Of a stretch of DNA of 64,000 bases, positions 8,139 to 16,663 are shown in pieces (position 1 is the first letter of the stretch; each line of letters begins with the position of its first letter). Made by a program: the position numbers and the translations under genes. The notes beneath the pieces are model-generated. The model saw only the letters and a program-made list of their open reading frames with translations. It was not told the origin of the DNA and ran no database searches. The stretch is from Thermosulfuriphilus ammonigenes (GTDB lineage: Bacteria; Desulfobacterota; Thermodesulfobacteria; Thermodesulfobacteriales; ST65), in NCBI RefSeq assembly GCF_011207455.1, contig NZ_CP048877.1:1728576-1792575 (forward strand), written 5' to 3'.

Positions 8139-10280
8139 TTACAAACCAAAGCGACCTATTCCCAGCAGATTGATGAGGAAGGTAAAGCGCGTCTCATATG
8201 GGGTGCTCAAGACTGTAACCTCACCCTGCCAGCACTGTGATCGATAGCGAAGACCATAGCGGGTATCGACGCGTTCGTCACTGGCCAGGTTCTTTTTATA
8301 TCCGAAGATCAGAGAAAGACGAGGGGTGAGGGAATAAATAAGATAGGAGTTAAGCTCTTCTACCTCGAGGCTTTTCTGCCTCCGCCAGTCAACTCGGAGG
8401 CTACTGCCCCGTGAGTCTTGGAGGCGAAGGATAATGTTGGCACTGGTGGTTCCCTGGCCATAGACGCTGAAATTGGCGTCATAGCGGAAATAGGTCTTTG
8501 GATGAGGAGTGAATTCAAGTTCCACGTAAATGTCCGAGTAGGGGCGCCGTCGATCTTTAGGTGAAGTCAGCTCCCGGTTGGCCTCTCGAAAACTGTAGCT
8601 CTGCTGGACCTTAAATCTCAGAACATCTCGGTAGGCGTATCGTCTCGGGGCAGTTTCACGCTTAATGGTCAGGAAATTGGTCAAAGAGTAGGTAATCTTA
8701 TTGGTGGTCGCCACCCGGTCTCCGCCGTCGAAGTAAGGGAGGTCCTTCTGATCCTTGGGGGGAATATAGGTGTAAAGTAGGCGAGGACGAAGGCTATGCC
8801 TGACCTTTTCTATGCCTCTCCACTGGAGATAAAAGACTCGCAAAATGGTGGTGGAGATATCGGCCGTAAGGTCATAGAGGGTTCGATCCAGATAGCTTTT
8901 TCGGTTCTCCAGGGAGTCCCAGTCCACCTTATAAAGGGTTTCCCTCAGACCATAGGCCAGAGTGACATCTAGATAAGGCTGGGTGGGCAGGGGCAGAGAA
9001 ATCTTCGAGTGGAGGTCAAGGCGGTGCCCCTTTGTCCCCTCTTCCCGCCAAAAATACTGATATCGGTTTCGAGCTTCGAAGTAAAACGGCCCCCAAAAGG
9101 GGTGCTTGAGGTTCCGCCACTCAAGGAGGGGGAGTTCCTGGAGGGTGGTCTTCTGGCCTCCGGGGTTCTGGTTGTCATGCCAGGTAAGCTGTCCTAGAAG
9201 AAAGTTGTGACCTAGGGTTCCAGAGACCTGGGCCGTAGAGGTCCGGATGGTGGCGGTGTCTACCTGAATTCCCCGACCAAATTCCTCCATAAACATCCTT
9301 TGGGCCTTGTCGTAACCTAGGGGATCACTTCGGAACTCCAGGGGGAAATCCTTATCACTTACCAGATCCAGATCCAATTTGGCCATAAAACCCCGGGGAA
9401 GGCGGTGATCGGCCTTGCCTTTAAGCCACCAGCGGTGCTTATTCTCTCGGAGAATGCCGTCATCGTTGTAGTCATCATCCTTAAGCTTGTCGTTGAGATA
9501 GGCCAGCTGAAAGACCCCCTTAGAGCCTTTGGCCCAGGCATAACGGAACTCTACCCCGGTCATAAGTCCTCGTTTGGCCATGTAGTTGGGAAAAAAGGTA
9601 AGATCCAGGCTGTCGTTGATAGCCCAGAAAAAGGGTATCTCCAGACCAAAGCCGTGGCGGTTGCCCCCGGTTAGCCGGGGGAGGAGGAGTCCGGTCTTTC
9701 GGTGGGCCCTGGTGGCTACGGAAACATAAGGAGAATAAAGAAATCCCCGGTCTTTAACCCGAAAAGTTACCGAGTATCCCTTGGCATACCCTTCAGCGGT
9801 GAGTTTGGCCCGCCGGGCAAAAAAGCTCCAGGCCGGTCTCTGAGGACAGCTGCGGCAGGTATCGCAGGTGGTGATGACGGCCTGGTCAGCCTCGTAGGTC
9901 TCTGGACCAGTTTTCCGAATCTGCCGGGCCAAGACATGGAAGTTTTCCTTTTTTATAAACAGATGGGCCTCCTGGATAGTCCCCGTTGCTGTGCGGACAT
10001 TGAAGATTCCTTCCTGGCCCTGAATCCAATCTTCCCCGGAGCGAACCCGTAAGTGTCCATAGGCATAGATGTTTTCTGTTAGGAGGTCATATCGGAGGCG
10101 GTCAGCATAGATGGCCAGGTCCTGGTGATAGACTTCTACCTCCCCCTCGGCCACGATGATCCGGTTGTTGTCAAAGTAGGTGATCTTTTGGGCCAGGATG
10201 CGCCAAGGTGGAGCAGCCCAGATGGTTGCCGCCTGGAGACAAATTCCCAAAAGAAGAAGAAAGGTCCCGGCTCGTTTCAC
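8139..10280 (-). CDS. lptD: LptD (OstA), LPS-assembly outer-membrane protein
   Basis: 713 residues with a signal peptide (about 1-22, ending TIWA-AP). An OstA/LptA-like jellyroll follows (ITYFDNNRIIVAEGEVEVYH; IYADRLRYDL), then a cysteine cluster (TTCDTCRSC), then a long C-terminal beta-barrel with aromatic-rich strands. LptD inserts lipopolysaccharide into the outer leaflet. The cysteines near residues 138-144 may serve the disulfide maturation known for LptD. Shorter than E. coli LptD (784), as is common outside the gammaproteobacteria. It shows the cell has an LPS-bearing outer membrane. Confidence 0.92.
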   Translation of the reverse strand: MKRAGTFLLLLGICLQAATIWAAPPWRILAQKITYFDNNRIIVAEGEVEVYHQDLAIYADRLRYDLLTENIYAYGHLRVRSGEDWIQGQEGIFNVRTATGTIQEAHLFIKKENFHVLARQIRKTGPETYEADQAVITTCDTCRSCPQRPAWSFFARRAKLTAEGYAKGYSVTFRVKDRGFLYSPYVSVATRAHRKTGLLLPRLTGGNRHGFGLEIPFFWAINDSLDLTFFPNYMAKRGLMTGVEFRYAWAKGSKGVFQLAYLNDKLKDDDYNDDGILRENKHRWWLKGKADHRLPRGFMAKLDLDLVSDKDFPLEFRSDPLGYDKAQRMFMEEFGRGIQVDTATIRTSTAQVSGTLGHNFLLGQLTWHDNQNPGGQKTTLQELPLLEWRNLKHPFWGPFYFEARNRYQYFWREEGTKGHRLDLHSKISLPLPTQPYLDVTLAYGLRETLYKVDWDSLENRKSYLDRTLYDLTADISTTILRVFYLQWRGIEKVRHSLRPRLLYTYIPPKDQKDLPYFDGGDRVATTNKITYSLTNFLTIKRETAPRRYAYRDVLRFKVQQSYSFREANRELTSPKDRRRPYSDIYVELEFTPHPKTYFRYDANFSVYGQGTTSANIILRLQDSRGSSLRVDWRRQKSLEVEELNSYLIYSLTPRLSLIFGYKKNLASDERVDTRYGLRYRSQCWQGEVTVLSTPYETRFTFLINLLGIGRFGL

Positions 10281-10323
10281 GCTTCTGGCTAACTATCATA
10301 GGGACAGAGGGCTTTCAATGAAT

Positions 10324-10351
10324 AAGGGGGGAGAGAACCCTCTCCCCCCTT
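10324..10351 (-). terminator. Perfect hairpin between uspA and lptD, probable terminator
   Basis: 12-base arms AAGGGGGGAGAG and CTCTCCCCCCTT separated by AACC. On the minus strand it lies 24 bases past the uspA stop and is followed by a short T-rich run (TTATTCATT). It would separate the TauE/USP operon from lptD. The T-run is weak, so it could also protect the 3' end. Confidence 0.65.
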
Positions 10352-10375
10352 AAGAGAAGCGCGGCAGGAATAATC

Positions 10376-10801
10376 TTACTTTTTGACCACCAAGACCGGG
10401 CAGGGGGCCATAGCCAGGACTCGCTCGGTACAGCTTCCAATCAGAAGCTTCCCTAGCATTCCATGGCCGTGGCTACCCATAACGATAAGATCACAGCCAA
10501 GATTCTTGGCCACCTCGACGATTTCCTCTGGGGGACGTCCCTCTGTTATTCTGGTGTTAAGAGAGACTCCCATCTCTTGGGCGATCTTTCTGGCCTTCTC
10601 TAAGACCTTTTCTCCCTCCTGGTAGAAGGCCTCTTTTACTGACTTTAGGGTAAAGACCTCGATGAACTCCTCTCCCCTGGGTACCACATATAGGGCCGTG
10701 ACTTGAGCTTGATTGGCCTTGGCCAGGGAAAGCCCCTGTTTGAGGGCTTCCAGGCTGGGTTCAGAGCCATCGATGGGAATGAGGATATGTGTGTATGCCA
10801 T
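10376..10801 (-). CDS. Universal stress protein, UspA family
   Basis: 141-residue single USP domain. The N-terminal strand is HILIPIDGSEPSLEAL. The C-terminal nucleotide-binding loop is GSHGHGMLGKLLIGSCTERV, matching the G-x2-G-x9-G-(S/T) ATP-binding consensus. This is a cytoplasmic stress-adaptation protein. It lies 10 bases after the TauE permease gene and is the last gene of the sigma-54 operon that starts at the 52-residue protein. Confidence 0.92.
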   Translation of the reverse strand: MAYTHILIPIDGSEPSLEALKQGLSLAKANQAQVTALYVVPRGEEFIEVFTLKSVKEAFYQEGEKVLEKARKIAQEMGVSLNTRITEGRPPEEIVEVAKNLGCDLIVMGSHGHGMLGKLLIGSCTERVLAMAPCPVLVVKK

Positions 10802-10811
10802 GGTTGCCTCC

Positions 10812-11942
10812 TTAGGCCTTGGCCGTCTGGGCTACTTTGACCGCCTGGGAGCTCATGCCGTATTTTTTGACTAGGCGCTGTTTTTCAAGGTGCCCTTTAA
10901 GGGTCCAGTAGAAGATAAGGAGGGTGGCAATACCTCCGCTGGCAAAGAGGAAGATCTTACTGGCCAGTTCGAAGACCTGAGCTGAATGTTCCGAGAGGGT
11001 GATAAGGTTGAGCTGCTGCATGTAATCAGGAATGGCCAGGGCTCGGGAGACGCAACACAGCAGGATAAGGATGGAGGTTACCAATCGGATATAAAGCTCT
11101 TTAACCAAGCTGGTGCCAATGGCTCCGACATAAATTCCGATGAGAGAGCCGGCGTAAAGCAGGAAGGTCAGGCGAAGATCCACAAAGCCTCCCAGAGCGT
11201 AGTTGAAGGCTCCCCAGGCCCCCATGAACATGGCCAAGAAGAGTTCTGTCCCGGCAGCCACCACTGTAGGGACACCGAAGATGTAGATCATGGCCGGCAC
11301 GCCGATGAATCCACCCACCCCTATGGTTCCGGCCATGTAGCCAACTGCCGTACCTACCACGAGGATGGTCCAGAGAGAGATTTTCACCCCAGCCACAGGA
11401 AAGTGAATCATCGGAGGAATGCGGAGCTTACTGGAGAGCCGGAGCAGGGCTTTAGACGGCCCCACTTCACCCCCCCGCATGGTTCTTAAGGCATCTTTGA
11501 GCATAGATCCACCGATAAGGGTGAGGGTGATGACAAAAAAGGCGCTTACATAGAGGCTGGAGCCAGCCTTACCCAACTTGTGGAAAAAATAGCCGTTTAC
11601 CCAAACGGCCAGCTTGATACCCACCAAGGCGGTAATAAGGACAAAGACGGCCAATTTACGGTCCACATGGCCCATCTCACCGTGTTTCTTAGAGCCCATC
11701 ATGGCCTTACCGAATTTATGGGTGATGTTAGCTCCCACAGCCATGACTCCTGGGATGCCCAGGTTCATCATTCCCGGGGTCATGAGAAAGGCTCCTCCAG
11801 AGCCGATAAAGCCCGAAAGCGTCCCGCCCATAAAACCCAAAAGGGCCACCCAGAAGTAGTTCCAAGGGCTAGCTGAGAGCACCTGGGTGACGATCTCCAG
11901 CTGTTCTGGAGAGATATGTCCGGTTACTGGTCCTGCAGCCAT
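10812..11942 (-). CDS. TauE/SafE-family anion exporter 1
   Basis: 376-residue polytopic membrane protein with about eight hydrophobic segments. It carries the duplicated TauE signature: GFIGSGGAFLMTPGMMNLGI near the N-terminus and GTIGVGGFIGVPAMIYIFGV in the second half. TauE/SafE proteins move sulfite, sulfoacetate or related anions; the substrate here is not readable. Between USP genes (10376 and 11974) on one strand, 31 bases from the upstream gene. It has a longer central loop and C-terminal tail than the other two TauE proteins in this window. Confidence 0.88.
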   Translation of the reverse strand: MAAGPVTGHISPEQLEIVTQVLSASPWNYFWVALLGFMGGTLSGFIGSGGAFLMTPGMMNLGIPGVMAVGANITHKFGKAMMGSKKHGEMGHVDRKLAVFVLITALVGIKLAVWVNGYFFHKLGKAGSSLYVSAFFVITLTLIGGSMLKDALRTMRGGEVGPSKALLRLSSKLRIPPMIHFPVAGVKISLWTILVVGTAVGYMAGTIGVGGFIGVPAMIYIFGVPTVVAAGTELFLAMFMGAWGAFNYALGGFVDLRLTFLLYAGSLIGIYVGAIGTSLVKELYIRLVTSILILLCCVSRALAIPDYMQQLNLITLSEHSAQVFELASKIFLFASGGIATLLIFYWTLKGHLEKQRLVKKYGMSSQAVKVAQTAKA

Positions 11943-11973
11943 TTTCTTTGCCTCCTTAAAACTTTGATTTTGT

Positions 11974-12645
11974 TTAGTGATGAGTTCCGGCGGATTTCTC
12001 CAACCCGAGGATCTTGGGGATACATTCGGTGAAACTGCCGTAGATATAGGCGTGGAAAGGTACGGTAGCCATTACGGCCAAGGCTCCTAGGATATTGCCC
12101 TTCATGTAGATGAGATGATTAAGCTTATCTATTTGAGGAAAGAAGAGGAAATAGCTAGCCGCCGACAGGGCTCCGAAGAAGGCCATACGGGCCAGGACCT
12201 TCTTTTTGGAAGTGGCCTCTTCAGGCATGAGGGTCTTGATAGAAAGTACCGGACAGCGCATGCGAATGCTGATGTCCTCAAGGTGTTTGATGCCCTCTTC
12301 AGCCAGGGGATCAAGGTCAAGCTCACCGACTATAATGATATCGGCCGGGCCAATCTCGGCCATGGTCTTCATAAAGGCCCGGGGCGTGTAGTGAACTATG
12401 CGCCAGTTGAGGCTGACGCCGGCTCTTTGGGCCTCTTGGGCCATTTTTTCAGCAAAAGTCTTGATTCTGGCCTCGGCCTCCTTGAGCTGTTTCTCCTGTG
12501 TCTCTATCCAGTCTGCTGTCTCTAAAGAGACAGGGATAAGAAAGAGGCCTACCAGTTCCGCACCCTTACTCCGGGCGATCTCTATTACATTTGGCAGGTG
12601 TTTGGATTCTCTGTCTGTCTGTTCAATAAAAATTATCTTTTCCAT
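11974..12645 (-). CDS. USP-like domain with two C-terminal membrane helices
   Basis: 223 residues. Residues 1-~140 have the alternating strand/helix pattern of a divergent universal stress protein (KIIFIEQTDRES; PADIIIVGELDLD; RCPVLSIKT) but lack the glycine-rich ATP loop. Residues ~150-170 and ~182-205 are hydrophobic, tethering the domain to the inner membrane. GGGGGAGG lies just before the ATG. Between the 52-residue protein and TauE 1 on one transcript, so it may be a membrane-bound partner of the permease. Confidence 0.75.
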   Translation of the reverse strand: MEKIIFIEQTDRESKHLPNVIEIARSKGAELVGLFLIPVSLETADWIETQEKQLKEAEARIKTFAEKMAQEAQRAGVSLNWRIVHYTPRAFMKTMAEIGPADIIIVGELDLDPLAEEGIKHLEDISIRMRCPVLSIKTLMPEEATSKKKVLARMAFFGALSAASYFLFFPQIDKLNHLIYMKGNILGALAVMATVPFHAYIYGSFTECIPKILGLEKSAGTHH

Positions 12646-12660
12646 AAAGCCTCCCCCCGG

Positions 12661-12819
12661 TTATCTTTTGATAGTGATCATTTCTTGAGGAACCTGAGAT
12701 TCTTCTCCTTGCTCTAGAGTTTCTTTTAGAATCTCGCAGGCCACCTCGAACTCTCCGGCCTCGGCAAAGGCCACCGCGGCCATCAGATCCGTCCATTGAT
12801 TGCTGGCCTCCTTTTTCAT
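12661..12819 (-). CDS. 52-residue AFAEAGEF helical-hairpin protein
   Basis: Small gene with a strong ribosome-binding site (AAGGAGGGG, 7 bases before the ATG at 12819). The product begins MKKEASNQWTDLMAAVAF and contains AFAEAGEFEVACEILKE, the same motif found once in the protein at 16143 and three times in the one at 16664. The pattern (A-x-A-F-A-E-A-G-E-F-x-x-A) looks like one TPR-type helix-turn-helix. First gene of the sigma-54 operon leading to USP-TM, TauE 1 and UspA. Function unknown; a binding partner for the USP-like proteins is a reasonable guess. Confidence 0.8.
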   Translation of the reverse strand: MKKEASNQWTDLMAAVAFAEAGEFEVACEILKETLEQGEESQVPQEMITIKR

Positions 12820-12876
12820 TTTTTTACCCCTCCTTATTTATATGTGCTTTCTGCAACTGTTCTTTTTGGAGCAAGA

Positions 12877-12893
12877 AGCAACAGTTGTGCCAA
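12877..12893 (-). promoter_or_regulatory. Sigma-54 promoter for the 52-aa / USP-TM / TauE 1 / UspA operon
   Basis: On the minus strand the sequence is TTGGCACAACTGTTGCT, which fits the sigma-54 consensus YTGGCACGRNNNTTGCW at every fixed position but one, with the GG and GC elements exactly 10 bases apart. The start site would fall near 12866, leaving a leader of about 47 bases with a good ribosome-binding site. Confidence 0.85.
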
Positions 12894-12970
12894 TGACTTC
12901 TAAGAGGGATAACTCACCTTTTTGTCGTAATTTATTTGATTAGCTGTCTGACTGTACGTTGGTGCCCTCT

Positions 12971-12987
12971 TGTTTCAAGACGAAACA
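12971..12987. promoter_or_regulatory. Palindrome TGTTTC-N5-GAAACA, probable activator site
   Basis: TGTTTCAAGACGAAACA is a perfect inverted repeat with 6-base arms and a 5-base spacer. Its centre is about 100 bases from the -12 element of the minus-strand sigma-54 promoter, typical for a bacterial enhancer. The same GTTTC-N5-GAAAC pattern recurs at 17507, 33597 and, with mismatches, 26687 and 33639. Confidence 0.65.
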
Positions 12988-13056
12988 TGAGCGGGAAATG
13001 GTTGCAAAAGGAAACTCTGGCAGTAAGCTGGCCGAAGAAGAGCCCAAACAAAAAAC

Positions 13057-13094
13057 ATGTTGCAACGAGCAACATCTTCTTGCAAAATGTTGCA
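13057..13094. promoter_or_regulatory. GTTGC-N5-GCAAC palindrome pair between divergent operons
   Basis: ATGTTGCAACGAGCAACAT (13057-13075) is a perfect inverted repeat with 7-base arms and a 5-base spacer. It is followed by TGCAA-AATG-TTGCA (13081-13094), with a further GTTGCAA at 13001. These lie between the kinase gene (start 13121) and the minus-strand sigma-54 operon. The architecture matches the GTTTC-N5-GAAAC sites but with a different central base. The 12820-13120 gap holds only these sites and the sigma-54 promoter. Confidence 0.6.
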
Positions 13095-13120
13095 GTATGT
13101 TATGGATGCACTAAAGTTTA

Positions 13121-14590
13121 GTGGGTGTCGTTAAGGTGCTGGAGAGAAGATTGAGAAGATTTCTGCCCCGAAGTCTCAAAGTCAAGGTTCAGATTGGTTA
13201 TTGTTTCTTTCTTTCCATGATTCTTATAACCATTGCCCTCTCTGGTCTTATCCTTCACCACATATATGCCAAAGTCACCCTTCTTCAGGTCATTGAAGAT
13301 TTCAACAATACCATCCTTGAAGTTCGGCGTTTTGAAAAAAACTATCTCCTTTATCACGATGAGGAGGCCTTGGTTTATACCCGGCACTTTCTGGGTGTTG
13401 CTGAGATGATGCTTTCAGAAAGTCGTCGGGAGATGGCGAAGATTACCAGCCCGGATTTGGTTCAGCGTCTCTGGACGACCCTCAGCGAATACAGGAAGAT
13501 CTTTGCTCGGGTGGCCTCCCTTTCTGATCCGCCGGCAGATCTTATATCCCGTCTTCGTCAGACGGGCAAAGAGTTAGTCCGCATTTCGGAGATGATAGAG
13601 GCCGGGGAGAGGAGGAGCCTGGAGCGTTATTTCCAGCGCTCCATGGCTCTCCTGTTTCTTTTGGCTATCTATTTTATTGGTATCACGGTGGGGCTGGGCT
13701 ACTTGGTGGCCCGGATGGTTGTTCTGCCCCTTAAAAACCTGGAAGGCTACCTTAAGCGGGTAGCCTCCGGGAACTTTACCGCTGTCTATCCCGAAAGTGC
13801 CGACTCCGAGATTCAGTCGGTGGTTCAAACCATGAGACTGATGCTTGAGGAAATAAAGGCCCGGGAAGAGGAACTTGTTCAGTCTAAGAAGCTGGCCTCT
13901 TTGGGCACGCTCTTATCTGGGGTGGCTCATGAACTCAATAACCCCCTTTCAAACATTTATTCATCCTGTCAGATCCTCCTGGAAGACTTTGAAGACCTTG
14001 ATCCCCGATTTCTTAAGGATATGCTCATCCAGATAGAGAAGCAGACCTGGAGAGCCCGAAACATAGTCCGCACTCTGTTAGAGTTCTCCAGACATAGACA
14101 GTATGTTCTGGAAAGGCATCCTCTTCGTCCTTTGGTGGAAGAAGTTTTTTCTATGGTCAGGGGGCAGCTTCCGGCCAGGGTCTCTCTCCAGCTGGCCATC
14201 CCTCCAGATCTTGATGTCTGGGTGGATAAGCAGCGTCTTCAGCAGGCGCTCCTTAATTTGGTCACCAACGCTATTCAGGCTATAGGAGAGGAGGGAGAGG
14301 TTCGGGTAGAGGCCCAAGAGACGGACCGAGGGGTGGAAATAAGGGTTATTGATAATGGCTGTGGTATCCCTCCAGAGATTAAGGAAAGGATTTTTGACCC
14401 CTTCTTTACCACTAAAGAGGTAGGTAAAGGTTCAGGGCTAGGGCTTTATATAACCCATGAGATCATCAAACATCACGGCGGTAAGATCTCGGTAGCCAGT
14501 GTTCCTGGTCAGGGGACCACCTTCACTATTGTTCTTCCGCAGCGGTCGCTAAAGGTGGCCCCGAGGGATCACACAAAGGCTAAGGAGTAA
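13121..14590 (+). CDS. Membrane sensor histidine kinase, NtrB-like
   Basis: 489 residues. Membrane helices at about 25-47 and 173-196 flank a helical periplasmic sensor of about 125 residues. HAMP follows, then the phospho-acceptor H270 in [13 protein letters not shown], and a HATPase domain with [17 protein letters not shown] and [11 protein letters not shown] start; ribosome-binding site not obvious, and a GTG at 13136 is possible. 5 bases before the sigma-54 regulator gene, so the two form a two-component pair. Closely similar in plan to the kinase at 41585. Confidence 0.88.
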   Translation: MGVVKVLERRLRRFLPRSLKVKVQIGYCFFLSMILITIALSGLILHHIYAKVTLLQVIEDFNNTILEVRRFEKNYLLYHDEEALVYTRHFLGVAEMMLSESRREMAKITSPDLVQRLWTTLSEYRKIFARVASLSDPPADLISRLRQTGKELVRISEMIEAGERRSLERYFQRSMALLFLLAIYFIGITVGLGYLVARMVVLPLKNLEGYLKRVASGNFTAVYPESADSEIQSVVQTMRLMLEEIKAREEELVQSKKLASLGTLLSGVAHELNNPLSNIYSSCQILLEDFEDLDPRFLKDMLIQIEKQTWRARNIVRTLLEFSRHRQYVLERHPLRPLVEEVFSMVRGQLPARVSLQLAIPPDLDVWVDKQRLQQALLNLVTNAIQAIGEEGEVRVEAQETDRGVEIRVIDNGCGIPPEIKERIFDPFFTTKEVGKGSGLGLYITHEIIKHHGGKISVASVPGQGTTFTIVLPQRSLKVAPRDHTKAKE

Positions 14591-14595
14591 GAAAA

Positions 14596-15969
14596 ATGAC
14601 CGACCTTTCCGAAAAGGGCCGAATCCTGGTAGTCGATGACGAGGAGATCGCTCTTAAAAATCTGGAGTATATACTCCAGAAGCTTGGTCATGAGATCGTG
14701 GCTACCACCAGTAGCCTTAAGGCCCGAGACCTCCTCAAAAAAGAGACCTTTGATGTAGTGGTTACCGATCTGAAGATGGAAAAGGTAGACGGCATGGAGC
14801 TTCTGCGCTTGGCCAAGGAGCGCTCTCCAGAGAGCGAGGTGATCATTATCACCGCCTTTGCCACGGTGGATTCGGCCATAGAGGCCATGAAGGCCGGGGC
14901 CTATTACTACATTGCTAAACCCTACAAGATAGACGAGGTTCGCAAGGTGGTCTCTGAGGCCCTGGAGAAAACCCGTCTGCGTCGGGAGAATCTGGCCCTC
15001 AGACGTCAGCTTGAGGCTATCAAAGGTCGGGTAAAGATCCTCACCAATGATGCCAAAATGAAACAGATTCTGGATGTGGCCCGTCAGGTGGCTATAAGCG
15101 ACTGTACCGTCCTGATAACGGGAGAATCCGGCACGGGAAAGGAGCTCCTGGCCCGTTATATTCATGAAATGAGTCCCCGCCGACAGAAGCCCTTTGTGGT
15201 GGTTAACTGCGGAGTCTTTACCGAAGAACTCCTGGCTCATGAGCTCTTTGGCCACGAGAAGGGAGCTTTTACTGGGGCCACCCACTCCAAGAAAGGGCTG
15301 GTGGATATGGCCAATGGAGGGACTCTCTTTTTGGATGAGATTGCCGAGATGTCTCCCAGTATGCAGGTCAAGCTGCTTCGTCTGATTCAGGAACACGAAT
15401 TCTACCGAGTGGGGGGGACCGAACCGATTCGAGTGGACATTCGCTTTATTGCTGCCACCAACCAGGATCTCAAAAAGGCCGTAGAGCGAGGAGATTTTCG
15501 CCTCGACCTTTACTACCGCCTGAATGTGGTGAACATGCACCTTCCGCCTTTGGCCGAAAGAAAGGGAGACATCCCCCTTCTGGCTCGTTTCTTTTTAGAA
15601 AAGCATGCGGCCCGGATGGGTAAGAAGGTTACCTCTATTAGTCAGGAGGTTATAGCCATCCTCAAAAATTATGATTTTCCAGGCAATGTTCGCGAACTCG
15701 AAAACATTATCGAGCGGGGTGTGGCCCTGGCTACCGGAGAGACAATAGATAGTTCCTGCCTTCCCGAGGAGATAAGACAGCTAGATATCAAGGCCTTTAG
15801 GAAGAAAGACGGCCGTTATCCCACCCTGGAGGAGCAGGAGATAGCTTATATTCGCTGGATCCTAAAAGAGACAGGCGGCAACAAGACCCTAGCGGCCCAA
15901 ATCCTAGGCATAGATCGGGTTTCCCTGTGGAGGAAACTTAAAAAGTACGGTCTGGAAGCAGAAAAATAA
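14596..15969 (+). CDS. Sigma-54 activator, NtrC-family response regulator 1
   Basis: 457 residues. Receiver at about 8-120 with phospho-acceptor D58 (VVTDLKM). AAA+ domain at about 145-375 with Walker A GESGTGKE, the sigma-54 contact loop GAFTGA, and Walker B GTLFLDEIAEM. C-terminal Fis-type helix-turn-helix (LAAQILGIDRVSLWRKLKKY). AAGGAG 8 bases before the ATG. Partner of the kinase upstream. The likely targets are the sigma-54 promoter and palindromes in the 12820-13120 gap and possibly the USP genes downstream. Confidence 0.93.
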   Translation: MTDLSEKGRILVVDDEEIALKNLEYILQKLGHEIVATTSSLKARDLLKKETFDVVVTDLKMEKVDGMELLRLAKERSPESEVIIITAFATVDSAIEAMKAGAYYYIAKPYKIDEVRKVVSEALEKTRLRRENLALRRQLEAIKGRVKILTNDAKMKQILDVARQVAISDCTVLITGESGTGKELLARYIHEMSPRRQKPFVVVNCGVFTEELLAHELFGHEKGAFTGATHSKKGLVDMANGGTLFLDEIAEMSPSMQVKLLRLIQEHEFYRVGGTEPIRVDIRFIAATNQDLKKAVERGDFRLDLYYRLNVVNMHLPPLAERKGDIPLLARFFLEKHAARMGKKVTSISQEVIAILKNYDFPGNVRELENIIERGVALATGETIDSSCLPEEIRQLDIKAFRKKDGRYPTLEEQEIAYIRWILKETGGNKTLAAQILGIDRVSLWRKLKKYGLEAEK

Positions 15970-16142
15970 TGTTTCTTGAAAGATAAAATCTTGTTTTAAA
16001 ACGCAACGTCTTCCATCCTCTTTTGGCCTCACAGTCAGCCAGCCGTAATCTAAAATTTCGTTACATTCAGTACTTACATTTGTTCAGGTTGTTGGCATTG
16101 TTTTTGAATTTTGCTCTCTCAAAGTCTTCTATAGGATTTTTC

Positions 16143-16640
16143 ATGAACAAGAAGTGGAAAGAGATCTCTAGGAAGATCGAAGCCACCTTTGGGGCGGCGG
16201 CCTTTGCCGAGGCCGGGGAGTTTGAGGCGGCTCGAGAGATCCTTAAAGAGGGCTTTACTGAAGGGCATGTACTTCTGGGGGTGGAGGGTGAGGCCCTTGA
16301 TCGAAAGGCCTGTCGTTACGCTCTCAACCTCTGTCGCTCTACCAGGGCGTCTCTACAGGTTATTCAGGCCCTGCCAGTCAATGATCGGGCCATGTTGAAG
16401 GCGGCCTCGATACGTTCTGAGGCCCTGGTTCGGGAGACTTTGGTCTCCATGGGGTTGGAGATCCCTTTACAAGTAATCACCGTGTCTGGGACTCTGGAGC
16501 AGATCCTTCTCTTTTATCTTACCCATGTTAAAGGGATCATCTCGGTGGTTATTGCGGGTGGTAAGCGCCGATTTCGGCAAACATATTCTCGGATAATCCG
16601 TGAGGCGCCATGCCCGGTGGTTCTAGTTTCAGCTAAGTAA
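16143..16640 (+). CDS. AFAEAGEF hairpin fused to a USP-like domain
   Basis: 165 residues from the ATG at 16143; an upstream TTG (16023) would add a hydrophobic leader with no support. Residues ~15-37 hold GAAAFAEAGEFEAAREILKE. The rest is a divergent universal-stress fold (HVLLGVEGEALDRKACRYAL; VVIAGGKRRFRQTYSRIIRE; CPVVLVSAK) in which the usual GSHG loop is replaced by GGKRRF. Followed 23 bases later by a larger relative. A weak sigma-54-like element (TTGGCATTGTTTTTGAA at 16092) lies about 40 bases upstream. Probably a soluble partner of the TauE systems. Confidence 0.75.
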   Translation: MNKKWKEISRKIEATFGAAAFAEAGEFEAAREILKEGFTEGHVLLGVEGEALDRKACRYALNLCRSTRASLQVIQALPVNDRAMLKAASIRSEALVRETLVSMGLEIPLQVITVSGTLEQILLFYLTHVKGIISVVIAGGKRRFRQTYSRIIREAPCPVVLVSAK

Positions 16641-16663
16641 AATCTCACAAAGGGGGGAGCTTT

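Noticed and set aside
13017-13033. Possible sigma-54 promoter CTGGCAGTAAGCTGGCC for the first kinase gene
   Set aside because: GG and GC are correctly spaced, but the -12 element is TGGCC rather than TTGCW and several other bases differ; too weak to list.
14569-15540. Long antisense open frame opposite the NtrC-family gene
   Set aside because: The plus-strand protein has intact family motifs; the antisense frame has no recognisable domain and results from codon bias.
16092-16108. Sigma-54-like element TTGGCATTGTTTTTGAA before the hairpin-USP gene
   Set aside because: The -12 dinucleotide is GA rather than GC, a base that is almost always required; mentioned in the gene entry only.
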